64,000 bases of DNA from assembly GCF_022370835.2 (NCBI RefSeq), contig NZ_CP092365.1:2294001-2358000 (forward strand), written 5' to 3'. The stretch is from Mycolicibacillus parakoreensis. Its GTDB lineage: Bacteria; Actinomycetota; Actinomycetes; Mycobacteriales; Mycobacteriaceae. The notes under the pieces were generated by a model. That model was given only the letters and a program-made list of their open reading frames with translations. It ran no database searches and was not told the origin of the DNA. A program made the position numbers and the translations under genes. Positions 8,602-16,766 of the stretch are shown here, piece after piece; the stretch's first letter is position 1; each line of letters begins with the position of its first letter.

Positions 8602-9444
8602 ATGACGATCAGCACTTCTGCGCTCACCGAGCTGACCGGGCTGGCGGTGTCGGGGGCGACCGCCGAGGACCTGATGCGGCCCGCCGCCGCCGCGGAATGC
8701 TTACACGACCTCGACGAGCACGGGGTGCTGGTCTACCGCCAGATCGGCCTCAGCGACGACGAGTTGGTCGCCTTCAGCAGAACACTGGGCACGGTGGTGG
8801 TGCAGCCCACCGGCGAACACCGGCTCCCCGAGATCCAGACCATCACCATGGATCCCACCAAGACCAACCCGGTGATGGCGTCGTATCGGCGGGGAAACTT
8901 CTACTGGCACATCGACGGTGCCACCCTCGAGGTTCCGCAGAAGGCGACGGTGTTGATCGCGCGAACTGTCGATCCGGCCGGGGGCGACACCGAGTTCGCC
9001 AACACCTACGCCGCCTACGCGGCGCTCAGCGACGCCCGCAAGGCCGAGATCGCCGATCTGCGGGTGCGCCACAGCTTCGCCCACGCCCAGTCGTTGGGCA
9101 ACCCCGACGCCGGCCCCGAGGAACGCAGGGCCTGGCAGCGGGTGCCCGACCGGACCCATCCGCTGGTCTGGACGCGCCGCAACGGCCGCAGGTCGCTGCT
9201 GCTGGGCGCCACCGCCGCCGAGGTCGTCGGGTGGCCCGCGCAGCGGGGTCGGGCGTTGCTCGATGAACTGCTGGAGTGGTCGACCCAACCCCGGTTCACG
9301 CTGCGGCATAAATGGAGCGTCGGCGACCTGGTCATCTGGGACAACACCGGCATGCTGCACCGCGCCCTGCCCTTCGCCGCCACCTCGGTGCGCCGGATCC
9401 ATCGCACCACGATCGCCGGCGAGGAATCCGTCTCGGCGGCCTAA
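8602..9444 (+). CDS. TauD/TfdA-family 2-oxoglutarate dioxygenase
   Basis: 280-residue Fe(II)/2-oxoglutarate-dependent oxygenase. Facial triad: H103-x-D105 (WHIDGA) and H253 (GMLHRA), with a downstream Arg in SVRRIHRTT to bind 2OG. Members hydroxylate taurine, 2,4-D, alkyl sulfates or carboxylic acids; the substrate here is unknown. Last gene of the plus operon starting at 5225. Its TAA overlaps the TAG of the convergent nitroreductase gene at the 4-bp sequence CTAA (9441-9444). Confidence 0.85.
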   Translation: MTISTSALTELTGLAVSGATAEDLMRPAAAAECLHDLDEHGVLVYRQIGLSDDELVAFSRTLGTVVVQPTGEHRLPEIQTITMDPTKTNPVMASYRRGNFYWHIDGATLEVPQKATVLIARTVDPAGGDTEFANTYAAYAALSDARKAEIADLRVRHSFAHAQSLGNPDAGPEERRAWQRVPDRTHPLVWTRRNGRRSLLLGATAAEVVGWPAQRGRALLDELLEWSTQPRFTLRHKWSVGDLVIWDNTGMLHRALPFAATSVRRIHRTTIAGEESVSAA

Positions 9445-10133
9445 CGCACCGGGCGGTTGGGCCCCGGGCCTCGGCCGGTCTCCGGGGCGGGGTGCAGGAT
9501 GTCGGTGGCGCGATGCCCCCAATGGTCCAGGTCGACGACCTCCTCAACCGGGCGGCGGCGTAGCGGCCCGTGCCGGCCCTTCGGCCAGCCCACCACGACG
9601 TGGCCGGCGAGAATCCAGTCCGGTGGGACCCCGACGGCCTCCCGCAGCAGCTGCTCGCCCCCGTAGGAGCACCAGCTGGTCAGACACGCACCCAGCCCCT
9701 GGGCACGGGCGGCCAGCAGAAAATTCTGCATCGCCGGGAAGATCGAACCGCCGAGAAGCAGCTCCGAGGCCGTCGAATACCGCTTCTGGACGAACAGCAC
9801 CGAGGTGAGGTCGCCGGCCCGATCGTGCAGTTCGTAGGTCGCACGGTCGGTGCGGGCCCGACGGCCGGTGTCCTCCGGCGACGGTCGGGTCATCCCGTAG
9901 ACCGGCTCGATGACCGCCAGGGCCTCGGCGGCGGCCCGGGCGACCACCGCACGCTGGGCCGGCGAACGCAGCACGACGAAGCGCCAGCCCTGGGCATTGG
10001 CGCCCGACGGGGCCCAGGTGGCGGCTTGCAGGCAGCGGCTCAACGTGACGTCATCGACCGGTTCGTCACGAAACCGCCGGATCGTTCGGGCGGTCGCCAG
10101 GACCTCCCAGATGTCGCTTGCCGTTGCTCTCAT
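9441..10133 (-). CDS. nitroreductase-family FMN oxidoreductase
   Basis: 230 residues from ATG 10133, preceded by GGAAGG; the longer ORF to 10304 adds only a low-complexity extension and is rejected. N-terminal RTIRRFRDEPV and the WAPSGANAQGWRF segment are the FMN/substrate pocket signature of NADH-oxidase/nitroreductases; the C-terminal half has AARAQGLGACLTSW. Probably reduces a quinone, enone or similar group, or works as a flavin reductase. Last gene of the minus-strand operon with two acyl-CoA dehydrogenases, 68 bp after the first of them. Confidence 0.8.
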   Translation of the reverse strand: MRATASDIWEVLATARTIRRFRDEPVDDVTLSRCLQAATWAPSGANAQGWRFVVLRSPAQRAVVARAAAEALAVIEPVYGMTRPSPEDTGRRARTDRATYELHDRAGDLTSVLFVQKRYSTASELLLGGSIFPAMQNFLLAARAQGLGACLTSWCSYGGEQLLREAVGVPPDWILAGHVVVGWPKGRHGPLRRRPVEEVVDLDHWGHRATDILHPAPETGRGPGPNRPVR

Positions 10134-10200
10134 CGACCTTCCTCTCGGGGCTTGCGCCGCGGCCGCCGCCGATGGGCGCCGGGGTGCGCCGTGGTGAGCC

Positions 10201-11376
10201 TCAGCCGCGGGGCAGCCCCAGTGCCTGCTGGGCGATGACATTGCGGTGGATCTCCGAAGTGCCGCCGGCGATGGTTCCGGAGAAGCTGCGGGCATGGCGC
10301 TCAAACCAGCTCGCGAAGTAGCTGTCGAGGTTCATCGGCGCGTACGGGCCGGACATCGCCGGGTGGACCAACCCGGCTGCCCCCGCAGCGGATAACGCAT
10401 GTTCGGAGGCGAACATCTCGGCCTCCGAACCGAGCAGCTTGAGCACCGACAGCGCGCCGATGTCGTCCTGGCCGCGGGCGGCGCGGGCCAGCGCGGCCGA
10501 GCCGAGCAGGCGCAACGCCTGGTAGTCCATGAGCGCGGTGGCGTACCGGTCACGTTCCAGCTCATCGCGGGGACCGGCGTCGGCGATGATGTTGTCCAGC
10601 CGGTCGGCGAAACCCAGCCACATCATCGTGCGTTCGTGACCCAGCGATCCGTTGGCCACCTTCCACCCGGCGTTGAGCGGGCCGACCAGGTTGGCCGCCG
10701 GTACCCGGGCGTCGGTGAAGAACACCTCGTTGAAGTCTTCGTCGTCGATGCCGCAGATCGTGGCGAACGGCCGGCACACCACACCCGGGGTGTCGGTGGG
10801 GATCAGCAAGGCGCTGATGCCCCGGTGTTTGGATGCGTCGGGGTCGGTGCGCACGAACGTCAGCAACACGTCGGCGTCGTGGGCACCCGAGGTCCACACC
10901 TTCTGGCCGTTGACGATGAAGTCCTCGCCGTCGCGCACCGCCCGGGTGCTCAGCGCGGCCAGATCCGACCCGGCGCTCGGTTCGCTCATTCCCAGCGATG
11001 CGGTGATCTCCGCGCGCAGGATCGGCACCGCCCAGCGGTGCTTCTGCTCCTCGCTGCCGAACGACAACAGCGACGCGGCAACGATGTTGACGCCCTGGGG
11101 GTTGAAGCTGTGGTAGATCCGACGCCGACACAGCTCCTCGAGGTGGACGAACTGTTGCAGCAGCCCGGCGTTGCGGCCGCCGAACTCCGGCGGGTTGCCC
11201 GGCAGCAACCAGCCGTTGTCGAACAGTAGACGCTGCCATCGGCGCGCCCAGTCCGGCATGTGGGACACCGAGCGGGGACGTTCCAACGTCTCGGCTTCGG
11301 CGGGCAGGTGCCGGTCGAGGAAGTCGGCGAACTCCGCGCGGAACGCCTCGACGTCGGGGTCAAATTCGAGTTGCAA
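10201..11376 (-). CDS. acyl-CoA dehydrogenase, catalytic subunit of a FadE pair
   Basis: 391 residues starting at TTG 11376 with GAGGAG upstream. ACAD fold: FGGRN in the N-terminal helices, GMSEPSAGSDLA and NGQKVWTSGAHDAD in the beta domain, and GTIAGGTSEIHRN at the C-terminus. The helix-G motif GHER places a Glu where isovaleryl-CoA and long-chain dehydrogenases have their base, so this is the catalytic member of a heteromeric pair. It overlaps the gene for the shorter partner by 17 bp. Very similar in length and sequence to the ACAD at 36556-37731, so the two are recent paralogues. Confidence 0.9.
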   Translation of the reverse strand: MQLEFDPDVEAFRAEFADFLDRHLPAEAETLERPRSVSHMPDWARRWQRLLFDNGWLLPGNPPEFGGRNAGLLQQFVHLEELCRRRIYHSFNPQGVNIVAASLLSFGSEEQKHRWAVPILRAEITASLGMSEPSAGSDLAALSTRAVRDGEDFIVNGQKVWTSGAHDADVLLTFVRTDPDASKHRGISALLIPTDTPGVVCRPFATICGIDDEDFNEVFFTDARVPAANLVGPLNAGWKVANGSLGHERTMMWLGFADRLDNIIADAGPRDELERDRYATALMDYQALRLLGSAALARAARGQDDIGALSVLKLLGSEAEMFASEHALSAAGAAGLVHPAMSGPYAPMNLDSYFASWFERHARSFSGTIAGGTSEIHRNVIAQQALGLPRG

Positions 11377-12376
11377 GGTGCTCCTCTGCGATCGTGGCCC
11401 GATGCTCGGCGGCGCCGCCGAGCATCAGCTCACCGGCCTTGGCCCGTTTCAGGGCGAACTGCAGATCGTTCTCCCAGGTGAAGCCCATGGCCCCGAACAG
11501 CTGGAGGCCGTGGCGGAACACCACCGACTGACACTCCCCCGCGGCTGCCTTGGCCATGTGGGCGGCCGTTCGCCGGCGCGGGTCGTCGGCCGCGATCGTC
11601 AGCGCGGCGAAATATCCCAGCGCCCGGGCCCGCTCGATGGCGACGTGCATGTCGGCGGCCTTGTGCTGCACGGCCTGGAAGGACCCGATCGGCACCCCGA
11701 ACTGGTAGCGGGTGCGAGCGTGTTCGAGGGCCAGATCGAGGATGCGCTGACAGGAGCCGACCATCGTCATCGCCATGCCGGTCAGCGCGACGTGCCGCGC
11801 CCGCTCGGCGTCCCCAGCGTCCCCGACGCGTGCGCTGTCGGGCACCGTGACCCCGGCGAAGGACACGTCGGCGACGTGCAGCGTCGGGTCGAACACCGCG
11901 GTGCGCCGCGCCGTCACCGCGGTGGCGTCGACCAGGAACACCCCGGCGGCGGTGACCACGGCGAGCCGGTCGGCCCGGTCGCCGTCGAGCACCTGCAGCG
12001 CGGTGCCGTCCAGGACCCACCCGTCGGCGTTGCGGTGCCCGCTGATCCCGGCGAGCACCGCCGCACCGCGGCCCCCGTCGGGGGTGTAGTGGCGGCCCGC
12101 CAGCGGCGCGAACTGGGTCAACGAGGCCAGAAACGGCGTCGGGTCGGTGGCCCGGCCCAACTCTTCGATGACGATCGCCAACTCGACCGCGGTGGCCGGC
12201 TCGTTGAGTTCGGTCCAGCCGAGGTCGCCGTAGAGCTTCCACAGCGGGTCGATGAGCTCACCGTCCGCACCGTTCTCGACGACGCTGCGCACCAGCGAGG
12301 CCGGGCACTGCTTGCCCACCACATCGCGCACCGTGTCCCGCAAAAGCCGCTGGTCGGAATCGAACTCCAGAAGCAT
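11360..12376 (-). CDS. acyl-CoA dehydrogenase, partner subunit of a FadE pair
   Basis: 338 residues from ATG 12376, which has GAGGTGA 7 nt upstream; a GTG three codons earlier (12385) is an alternative. C-terminal ACAD domain is clear (RTRYQFGVPIGSFQAVQH, LFGAMGFTWE). The helix-G Glu is absent (GMAMTMVGSC), so it should be non-catalytic, as in the alpha2-beta2 FadE complexes of mycobacterial sterol side-chain degradation where two ACAD genes lie side by side. First gene of the operon; operator copy 3 is 29 bp upstream. Confidence 0.88.
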   Translation of the reverse strand: MLLEFDSDQRLLRDTVRDVVGKQCPASLVRSVVENGADGELIDPLWKLYGDLGWTELNEPATAVELAIVIEELGRATDPTPFLASLTQFAPLAGRHYTPDGGRGAAVLAGISGHRNADGWVLDGTALQVLDGDRADRLAVVTAAGVFLVDATAVTARRTAVFDPTLHVADVSFAGVTVPDSARVGDAGDAERARHVALTGMAMTMVGSCQRILDLALEHARTRYQFGVPIGSFQAVQHKAADMHVAIERARALGYFAALTIAADDPRRRTAAHMAKAAAGECQSVVFRHGLQLFGAMGFTWENDLQFALKRAKAGELMLGGAAEHRATIAEEHLATRI

Positions 12377-12405
12377 CGCCGTCACCTCATCTTCCTGATC
12401 CGGAT

Positions 12406-12420
12406 GAGAATACCATTCTC
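12406..12420. promoter_or_regulatory. operator copy 3, perfect (GAGAAT-ACC-ATTCTC)
   Basis: Perfect 6-3-6 palindrome between divergent operons, 29 bp upstream of the minus-strand FadE pair. Read on the minus strand it contains TATTCT, which could be the -10, giving a transcript start near 12400. One of three perfect copies in the window. Confidence 0.75.
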
Positions 12421-12505
12421 ATAATCGGATCCGTCGATCTTGTATGCCCACCCCGGGCGACCGCCGCCCCACGCCGCTGTGTGCACGCCCCGGAGCAACC
12501 CCGGT

Positions 12506-12546
12506 GAGAAGATTATTCTTGAACATCGAGAATTACGCTATACAAT
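12506..12546 (+). promoter_or_regulatory. promoter with operator copy 4 (amidohydrolase operon)
   Basis: GAGAAG-ATT-ATTCTT (12506-12520) is a two-mismatch copy of the palindrome. It overlaps a -35 TTGAAC (12519-12524), which is followed after 16 bp by TACAAT (12541-12546). This would drive the plus-strand operon starting at 12621 with a leader of about 65-70 nt. Confidence 0.6.
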
Positions 12547-12620
12547 TGAGGGGCAACCCGTGGGGGCTGCCATTGACGCAGCGCACCTCGCGGCGGTCGA
12601 TACGGCGAAGGGCGACACCG

Positions 12621-13745
12621 ATGCGCGAACACCCCGACGGCAGCCGCACTCCACTCATCGACGCCAGCGTCCACATCTTCTTCGGCTCCAACAGCGACCT
12701 CGGCGACTTCCTGCCCGAACCGTTCAAAAGCCGCGGCTTCTCCGATTACGAGATGGACTGGTACGGGGCGCCCGGCGGCGAGTACGCGAAGGGCACCCAG
12801 CTCGGCCGCGGATCCGACCGGATCTACCCCGGGTCCGACCCCGCCGTCGTGGCCCGGCACCTGTTCACCGACCGCGACGTCGACGTCGCCGTGCTGCACC
12901 CCATGGGGCGGGGCATCATGCCCGACCGCCACCTCGGTAGCGCGGTGCTCGCCGCCATCAACGACATGATGGTGTCCCGCTGGCTTGACCACGACCGGTT
13001 CGGGGACCGCTTCCGCGGCACCATCCGGGTCAACCCCGACGACATCGCCGGCGCGGTGCGCGAGATCACGCGGTGGAAGGACCATCCCCGCGTCGTGCAG
13101 ATCGGGGTTCCGCTGCAGTCCCGCGAGTTGTACGGCAAGCCCCAGTTCTGGCCGCTGTGGGAGGCCGCGGCCGACGCCGGTCTGCCCGTCGCCGTACACA
13201 CCGAAGTCGGTGAGGGTATCGCGCTGCCCCCGACTCCCTCCGGCCACACCCGCACCTACGAGCAGTACCTCGGCTTCACGGCGCTGAACTACCTGTATCA
13301 CCTGATGAACATGATCGCCGAGGGGGTCTTCGAACGCTGGCCCGCCCTGAAGGTCGTGTGGGCCGACGGGGCCGCGGATTTCCTGACGCCGTTCATCTGG
13401 CGCATGGACACCTTCGGGCGCCCCCACCTCGAACAGACCCCGTGGGCACCGCTGATGCCCAGCCACTATCTGCCCGATCACGTCTATTTCGTCCAGGGCA
13501 GCCTCGACGGTCCCGGCGATGTCGACTATGCCGGCGATTGGTTGGGCTTCACCGGCAAGGACCAGATGGTGATGTTCGGCTCGAGCTATCCGCACTGGCA
13601 CAACCACGACGGCAGCGCACTGCCCCCGGCACTCACCGCCGAGCAGCGCGACAACGTGTGCTGGCGCACCGCGGCGACGCTGTACGGCATTGACGTACCC
13701 GAGGCCGTACCCGAGGACATATCCGAGAACCTGCCGATCCGGTAG
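12621..13745 (+). CDS. amidohydrolase-2 family protein with altered metal ligands
   Basis: 374 residues from ATG 12621; the longer ORF from 12444 runs through the promoter and is rejected. ACMSD-like TIM barrel: PLIDASVHIFF near the N-terminus, VAVHTEVGEG in the middle, and FGSSYPHW at residues 319-325. Its neighbour (13772) has DSDVH and SSDYPH at the two metal sites. Here both Asp are Ser (S16 and S322), so metal binding is probably changed or lost. May be a hydrolase/decarboxylase paralogue with a structural role or a different chemistry. First gene of a four-gene operon. Confidence 0.8.
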   Translation: MREHPDGSRTPLIDASVHIFFGSNSDLGDFLPEPFKSRGFSDYEMDWYGAPGGEYAKGTQLGRGSDRIYPGSDPAVVARHLFTDRDVDVAVLHPMGRGIMPDRHLGSAVLAAINDMMVSRWLDHDRFGDRFRGTIRVNPDDIAGAVREITRWKDHPRVVQIGVPLQSRELYGKPQFWPLWEAAADAGLPVAVHTEVGEGIALPPTPSGHTRTYEQYLGFTALNYLYHLMNMIAEGVFERWPALKVVWADGAADFLTPFIWRMDTFGRPHLEQTPWAPLMPSHYLPDHVYFVQGSLDGPGDVDYAGDWLGFTGKDQMVMFGSSYPHWHNHDGSALPPALTAEQRDNVCWRTAATLYGIDVPEAVPEDISENLPIR

Positions 13746-13771
13746 GTCAGCCCCGAGTAAGGAAGACCACG

Positions 13772-14917
13772 ATGACCGTTCACACCAACGAGCGGGTTCC
13801 GGCCACCGAACGGGTCGCCGTCCGCGTCGTCGACTCCGACGTGCACCCGGTACCGCGTCGCGGCGAGTTGCTCGAATACATCCCGGAGCCCTGGCGCAGC
13901 AAGTATTTTCTGAGCCACCGCGTCGGCGAGACGATCTACTACGACGCCCCCGACTACGCGCACTCCTCCGCGATGCGTGTCGACGCGTTCCCCGCCGACG
14001 GCGAGTTCCCCGGCAGCGATCCCGACATGGCGTTTCGCCAGCTGATCATGGAGGCCGGTTCCGACATCGCGATCCTGGAACCGGCGGGGCGTACGGCGCG
14101 GCTTCCCGAAGCCAACCAGGCGTTCGCCAGCGCGCTCAACGATTGGCAGGCCAACCACTGGCTCGACGACCACAACAATTGGCACCAGCGCTGGCGCGGA
14201 TCGATCTGCGCCGCCATTGAGCACCCTCAGGGTGCGGCCGCCGAGATCGAGAAGTGGGCCGGGCACCCTTACATGGCCCAGATCCTGATCAAGGCGGAGC
14301 CGCGTCCCTCGTGGGGCCACCCCCAGTACGATCCGATCTGGGCGGCGGCGGTCAAACACGACATCACCGTGAGCTGCCACCTGGCCCGGGGAAGCTTTGA
14401 AACCCTGCCCACCCCGCCTGTCGGATTCCCCAGCTACAACCACGATTTCATGGTCACGTACTCACTGCTGGCGGCGAACCAGGTGATGAGCCTGATCTTC
14501 GACGGGGTGTTCGACCGGTTCCCCTCCCTGCGCATCGTCTTCGTCGAACACGCCTTCACCTGGGTGCTGCCGTTGATGTGGCGCATGGACGCCATCTATG
14601 CGCAGCGCAAATCGTGGATGGACATCAAACGCAAGCCCAGCGAGTACCTCAAAGAGCACATCAAGTTCACCACGCAACCGCTGGACTACTGCGAGGAGGA
14701 CAAAACCCAGCTCAAACGGGTGCTGGAGTGGATGGAGGCGGACAAGATCCTGCTCTACTCCTCCGACTACCCGCACTGGACGTTCGATGATCCGCGCTGG
14801 CTGGTCAAACACCTGCCGAAGCACTTCCGCGAGCAGGTGATGTTCCGCAACGGGCTTGAGACCTACCATCTTCCCGAGACGGTCCCCGCCCTCGAGGGAC
14901 AGGCCCGGGTATTTTGA
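13772..14917 (+). CDS. amidohydrolase-2 family (ACMSD-like) hydrolase
   Basis: 381 residues with AAGGA upstream of ATG 13772. Metal-binding D23-V-H25 (VVDSDVHP), VSCHLARG, and C-terminal SSDYPHWTFDDP supply the canonical ligands of PF04909 enzymes (decarboxylases or hydrolases of ring-derived acids). Such proteins recur in mycobacterial lipid and terpenoid catabolic clusters; the reaction here is unknown. Its TGA overlaps the ATG of the Rieske ferredoxin gene (TGATG), so the two are translationally coupled. Confidence 0.85.
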   Translation: MTVHTNERVPATERVAVRVVDSDVHPVPRRGELLEYIPEPWRSKYFLSHRVGETIYYDAPDYAHSSAMRVDAFPADGEFPGSDPDMAFRQLIMEAGSDIAILEPAGRTARLPEANQAFASALNDWQANHWLDDHNNWHQRWRGSICAAIEHPQGAAAEIEKWAGHPYMAQILIKAEPRPSWGHPQYDPIWAAAVKHDITVSCHLARGSFETLPTPPVGFPSYNHDFMVTYSLLAANQVMSLIFDGVFDRFPSLRIVFVEHAFTWVLPLMWRMDAIYAQRKSWMDIKRKPSEYLKEHIKFTTQPLDYCEEDKTQLKRVLEWMEADKILLYSSDYPHWTFDDPRWLVKHLPKHFREQVMFRNGLETYHLPETVPALEGQARVF

Positions 14918-15321
14918 TGCCTCAGCAGACCGACAAGAAGGCCCGCCCGCCGCGACTGGCGCGCGGCCAAGAGCATGTGGTGGCGACCGTCGACCAGATC
15001 CCGCCCGGCAGCCGCATGATCGTCCCGATCGGGCACTACGGCGTCGGCGTCTACAACATCAACGGGACGTTCTACGCGATCGCCAATTTCTGCCCACACC
15101 AGGGCGGCCCCCTCTGCCTCGGCCGGTTGCGCGGCCGGACCGTCCCCGACGACAACGTCCCCGGAGACGCCGTCATGGTTCGCGATCTGGAGTACATCTA
15201 CTGTCCCTGGCACCAATGGGGTTTCGAGTTGGCGACCGGCACCACCGCAGTCAAACCCGAATGGAGCGTGCGCACCTACAAGGTGCGCGTGGTCGGCAAC
15301 AACGTGCTGGTGCAGGCGTGA
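14917..15321 (+). CDS. Rieske [2Fe-2S] ferredoxin
   Basis: 134-residue stand-alone Rieske protein. Cluster ligands are CPH (C59, H61) and CPWH (C96, H99), with the spacing of dioxygenase ferredoxins but an insertion of about 15 residues between the two motifs. There is no membrane anchor, so it is a soluble electron carrier. It starts at ATG 14917 within the upstream stop and ends in a GTGA overlap with the next gene. Could donate electrons to an oxygenase elsewhere in the island; none lies in this operon. Confidence 0.8.
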   Translation: MPQQTDKKARPPRLARGQEHVVATVDQIPPGSRMIVPIGHYGVGVYNINGTFYAIANFCPHQGGPLCLGRLRGRTVPDDNVPGDAVMVRDLEYIYCPWHQWGFELATGTTAVKPEWSVRTYKVRVVGNNVLVQA

Positions 15322-16205
15322 GTCGCGACGCTGAAGCCGCCTGCGTGGAGATCAACGGCGGCAATGTGGTCTACGAGATCCTGGGAGACTCCGGGGAACT
15401 CATCGTTTTGACACCGGGTGGCCGGTTCAGCAAAGACATCCCCGGACTGCGGCCGCTCGCTGAGGAACTCGTCGCCGGTGGCTACCGGGTGCTGCTGTGG
15501 GACCGGCCCAACTGCGGGGCGTCCGACGTGCAGTTCTACGGCCAGTCCGAATCGCACATGCGCGCCGAGACGCTGAGCGGACTTCTCGCCGCGCTCGGCG
15601 AAGGCCCCTGCATCCTGGCCGGCGGGTCCGGCGGCGCGCGGGACTCGATACTGACCGCCATGCTCTACCCGGAACTCGTCACGAAACTGGCGACGTGGAA
15701 CATCGTCGGCGGCATCTACGGCACGTTCGTCCTGGGCTCCTACTATGTGATTCCCAGCATTCTGGCGGTGCGCGGCAACGGGATCGACGGACTGGTACGG
15801 GTCTCCGAATGGCGCGACCGCATCGCGGCGAACGCGACGAACGAGCAACGCCTGCGGGCGCTGGACCCCGACGAGTTCCTCGCGGTCATGCTGCGTTGGC
15901 TCAACGCGTTCGTGTCCAAGCCGGGTCAGACCATTCCCGGCGTCGACGACGAGATGTTCGACCGGATCACGGTTCCCACCTTGATCATCCGCGGCGGTGA
16001 GAACGACTGGGATCACCCCAAGCGGACGTCGCTGGAGGTGCACTGCCTGATCAAGGGTTCCCAGTTGATCGACCCGCCGTGGCCCGAAGACGCCTGGGAG
16101 CGGGCCGCCGAGAAGCGTGCCAAGGGAGAGGTGAAGCGGTTCAACATGTTCGACACGTGGGTCCAGGCCGCCCCGGCGCTGCTGAATTTTTTCGACAGAG
16201 GATGA
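15318..16205 (+). CDS. alpha/beta-hydrolase fold protein
   Basis: 295 residues from GTG 15318 (GTGA overlap with the Rieske gene). Features: oxyanion strand LTPGGRFS, WDRPNCGAS, nucleophile elbow GGSGG with Ser104, and a GGENDWDHP strand that could carry the acid. The usual GH near the C-terminus with the catalytic His is not visible; the last His is in EVHC. So activity may rely on a displaced His, or be altered. Ends a four-gene operon and stops 3 bp before the convergent gene at 16208. The longer ORF from 14856 is a frame overlap and is rejected. Confidence 0.8.
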   Translation: MSRDAEAACVEINGGNVVYEILGDSGELIVLTPGGRFSKDIPGLRPLAEELVAGGYRVLLWDRPNCGASDVQFYGQSESHMRAETLSGLLAALGEGPCILAGGSGGARDSILTAMLYPELVTKLATWNIVGGIYGTFVLGSYYVIPSILAVRGNGIDGLVRVSEWRDRIAANATNEQRLRALDPDEFLAVMLRWLNAFVSKPGQTIPGVDDEMFDRITVPTLIIRGGENDWDHPKRTSLEVHCLIKGSQLIDPPWPEDAWERAAEKRAKGEVKRFNMFDTWVQAAPALLNFFDRG

Positions 16206-16207
16206 GG

Positions 16208-16681
16208 TCAGCCGGAGTGGATGCGCACCTCGTCGTTCAACGCCGCCTGGAGGGCGGTCTGGATACGGCTCTCGGGGATGCGGCCCAGATCGTCGTCGGA
16301 GACGGTCACATGGACGATGTCCTCGCCGTCGTCACCGACGGACCGGTGGATCTGGCCCACGATCCCGAACCCGGCCAGGACTCCGTGCGCATCGTCGTCG
16401 GTTCCGCGACTGATGTAGGTCGTCACACCCGCGACCGGGCGGGTTCCGAACGCCCGGGCACAGAGCACGACACCGGATTGCTCGACGCTGCGCGAATCGG
16501 GTCCGGCGATGAGCAGATGCACCTGCCGTCGATCCGCGGGCATCGCCGCGACGTTGGTCTCGATGACCTCGGCGCCGCGTTGTTCGGCGAGCCCGCGCAG
16601 AACGGTCATCCCGTTTTCGACGCCCTCCGGGGTGAGCCCGGCGTCCGGGTCGATGTCGATGCGCACCACCGCAGTTCTCAC
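16208..16681 (-). CDS. conserved-looking hypothetical protein, 157 aa
   Basis: Likely starts at GTG 16681 (VRTAVVRIDIDPDAG...); the ORF to 16843 would overlap the promoter and start of the divergent gene. Soluble alpha/beta protein with no TM segment or family motif that I recognise. Visible features: DPDAGLTPEGVENGMTVL, a central VHLLIAGPDSRS, and GVTTYISRGTDDDAHGV. Convergent with the upstream hydrolase operon and divergent from the DUF35-thiolase gene (85 bp apart). Function unknown. Confidence 0.65.
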   Translation of the reverse strand: MRTAVVRIDIDPDAGLTPEGVENGMTVLRGLAEQRGAEVIETNVAAMPADRRQVHLLIAGPDSRSVEQSGVVLCARAFGTRPVAGVTTYISRGTDDDAHGVLAGFGIVGQIHRSVGDDGEDIVHVTVSDDDLGRIPESRIQTALQAALNDEVRIHSG

Positions 16682-16766
16682 AGGATCAAGTTTAACCAGG
16701 AAACCACGCGGGTGACAGCGCCGCATCCTCAGGCGATGACGCCCGCGACGAGGATAGTGAGGTGAG

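Noticed and set aside
12444..12620. N-terminal extension of the first amidohydrolase
   Set aside because: It passes through operator copy 4 and the promoter; family proteins begin near ATG 12621.
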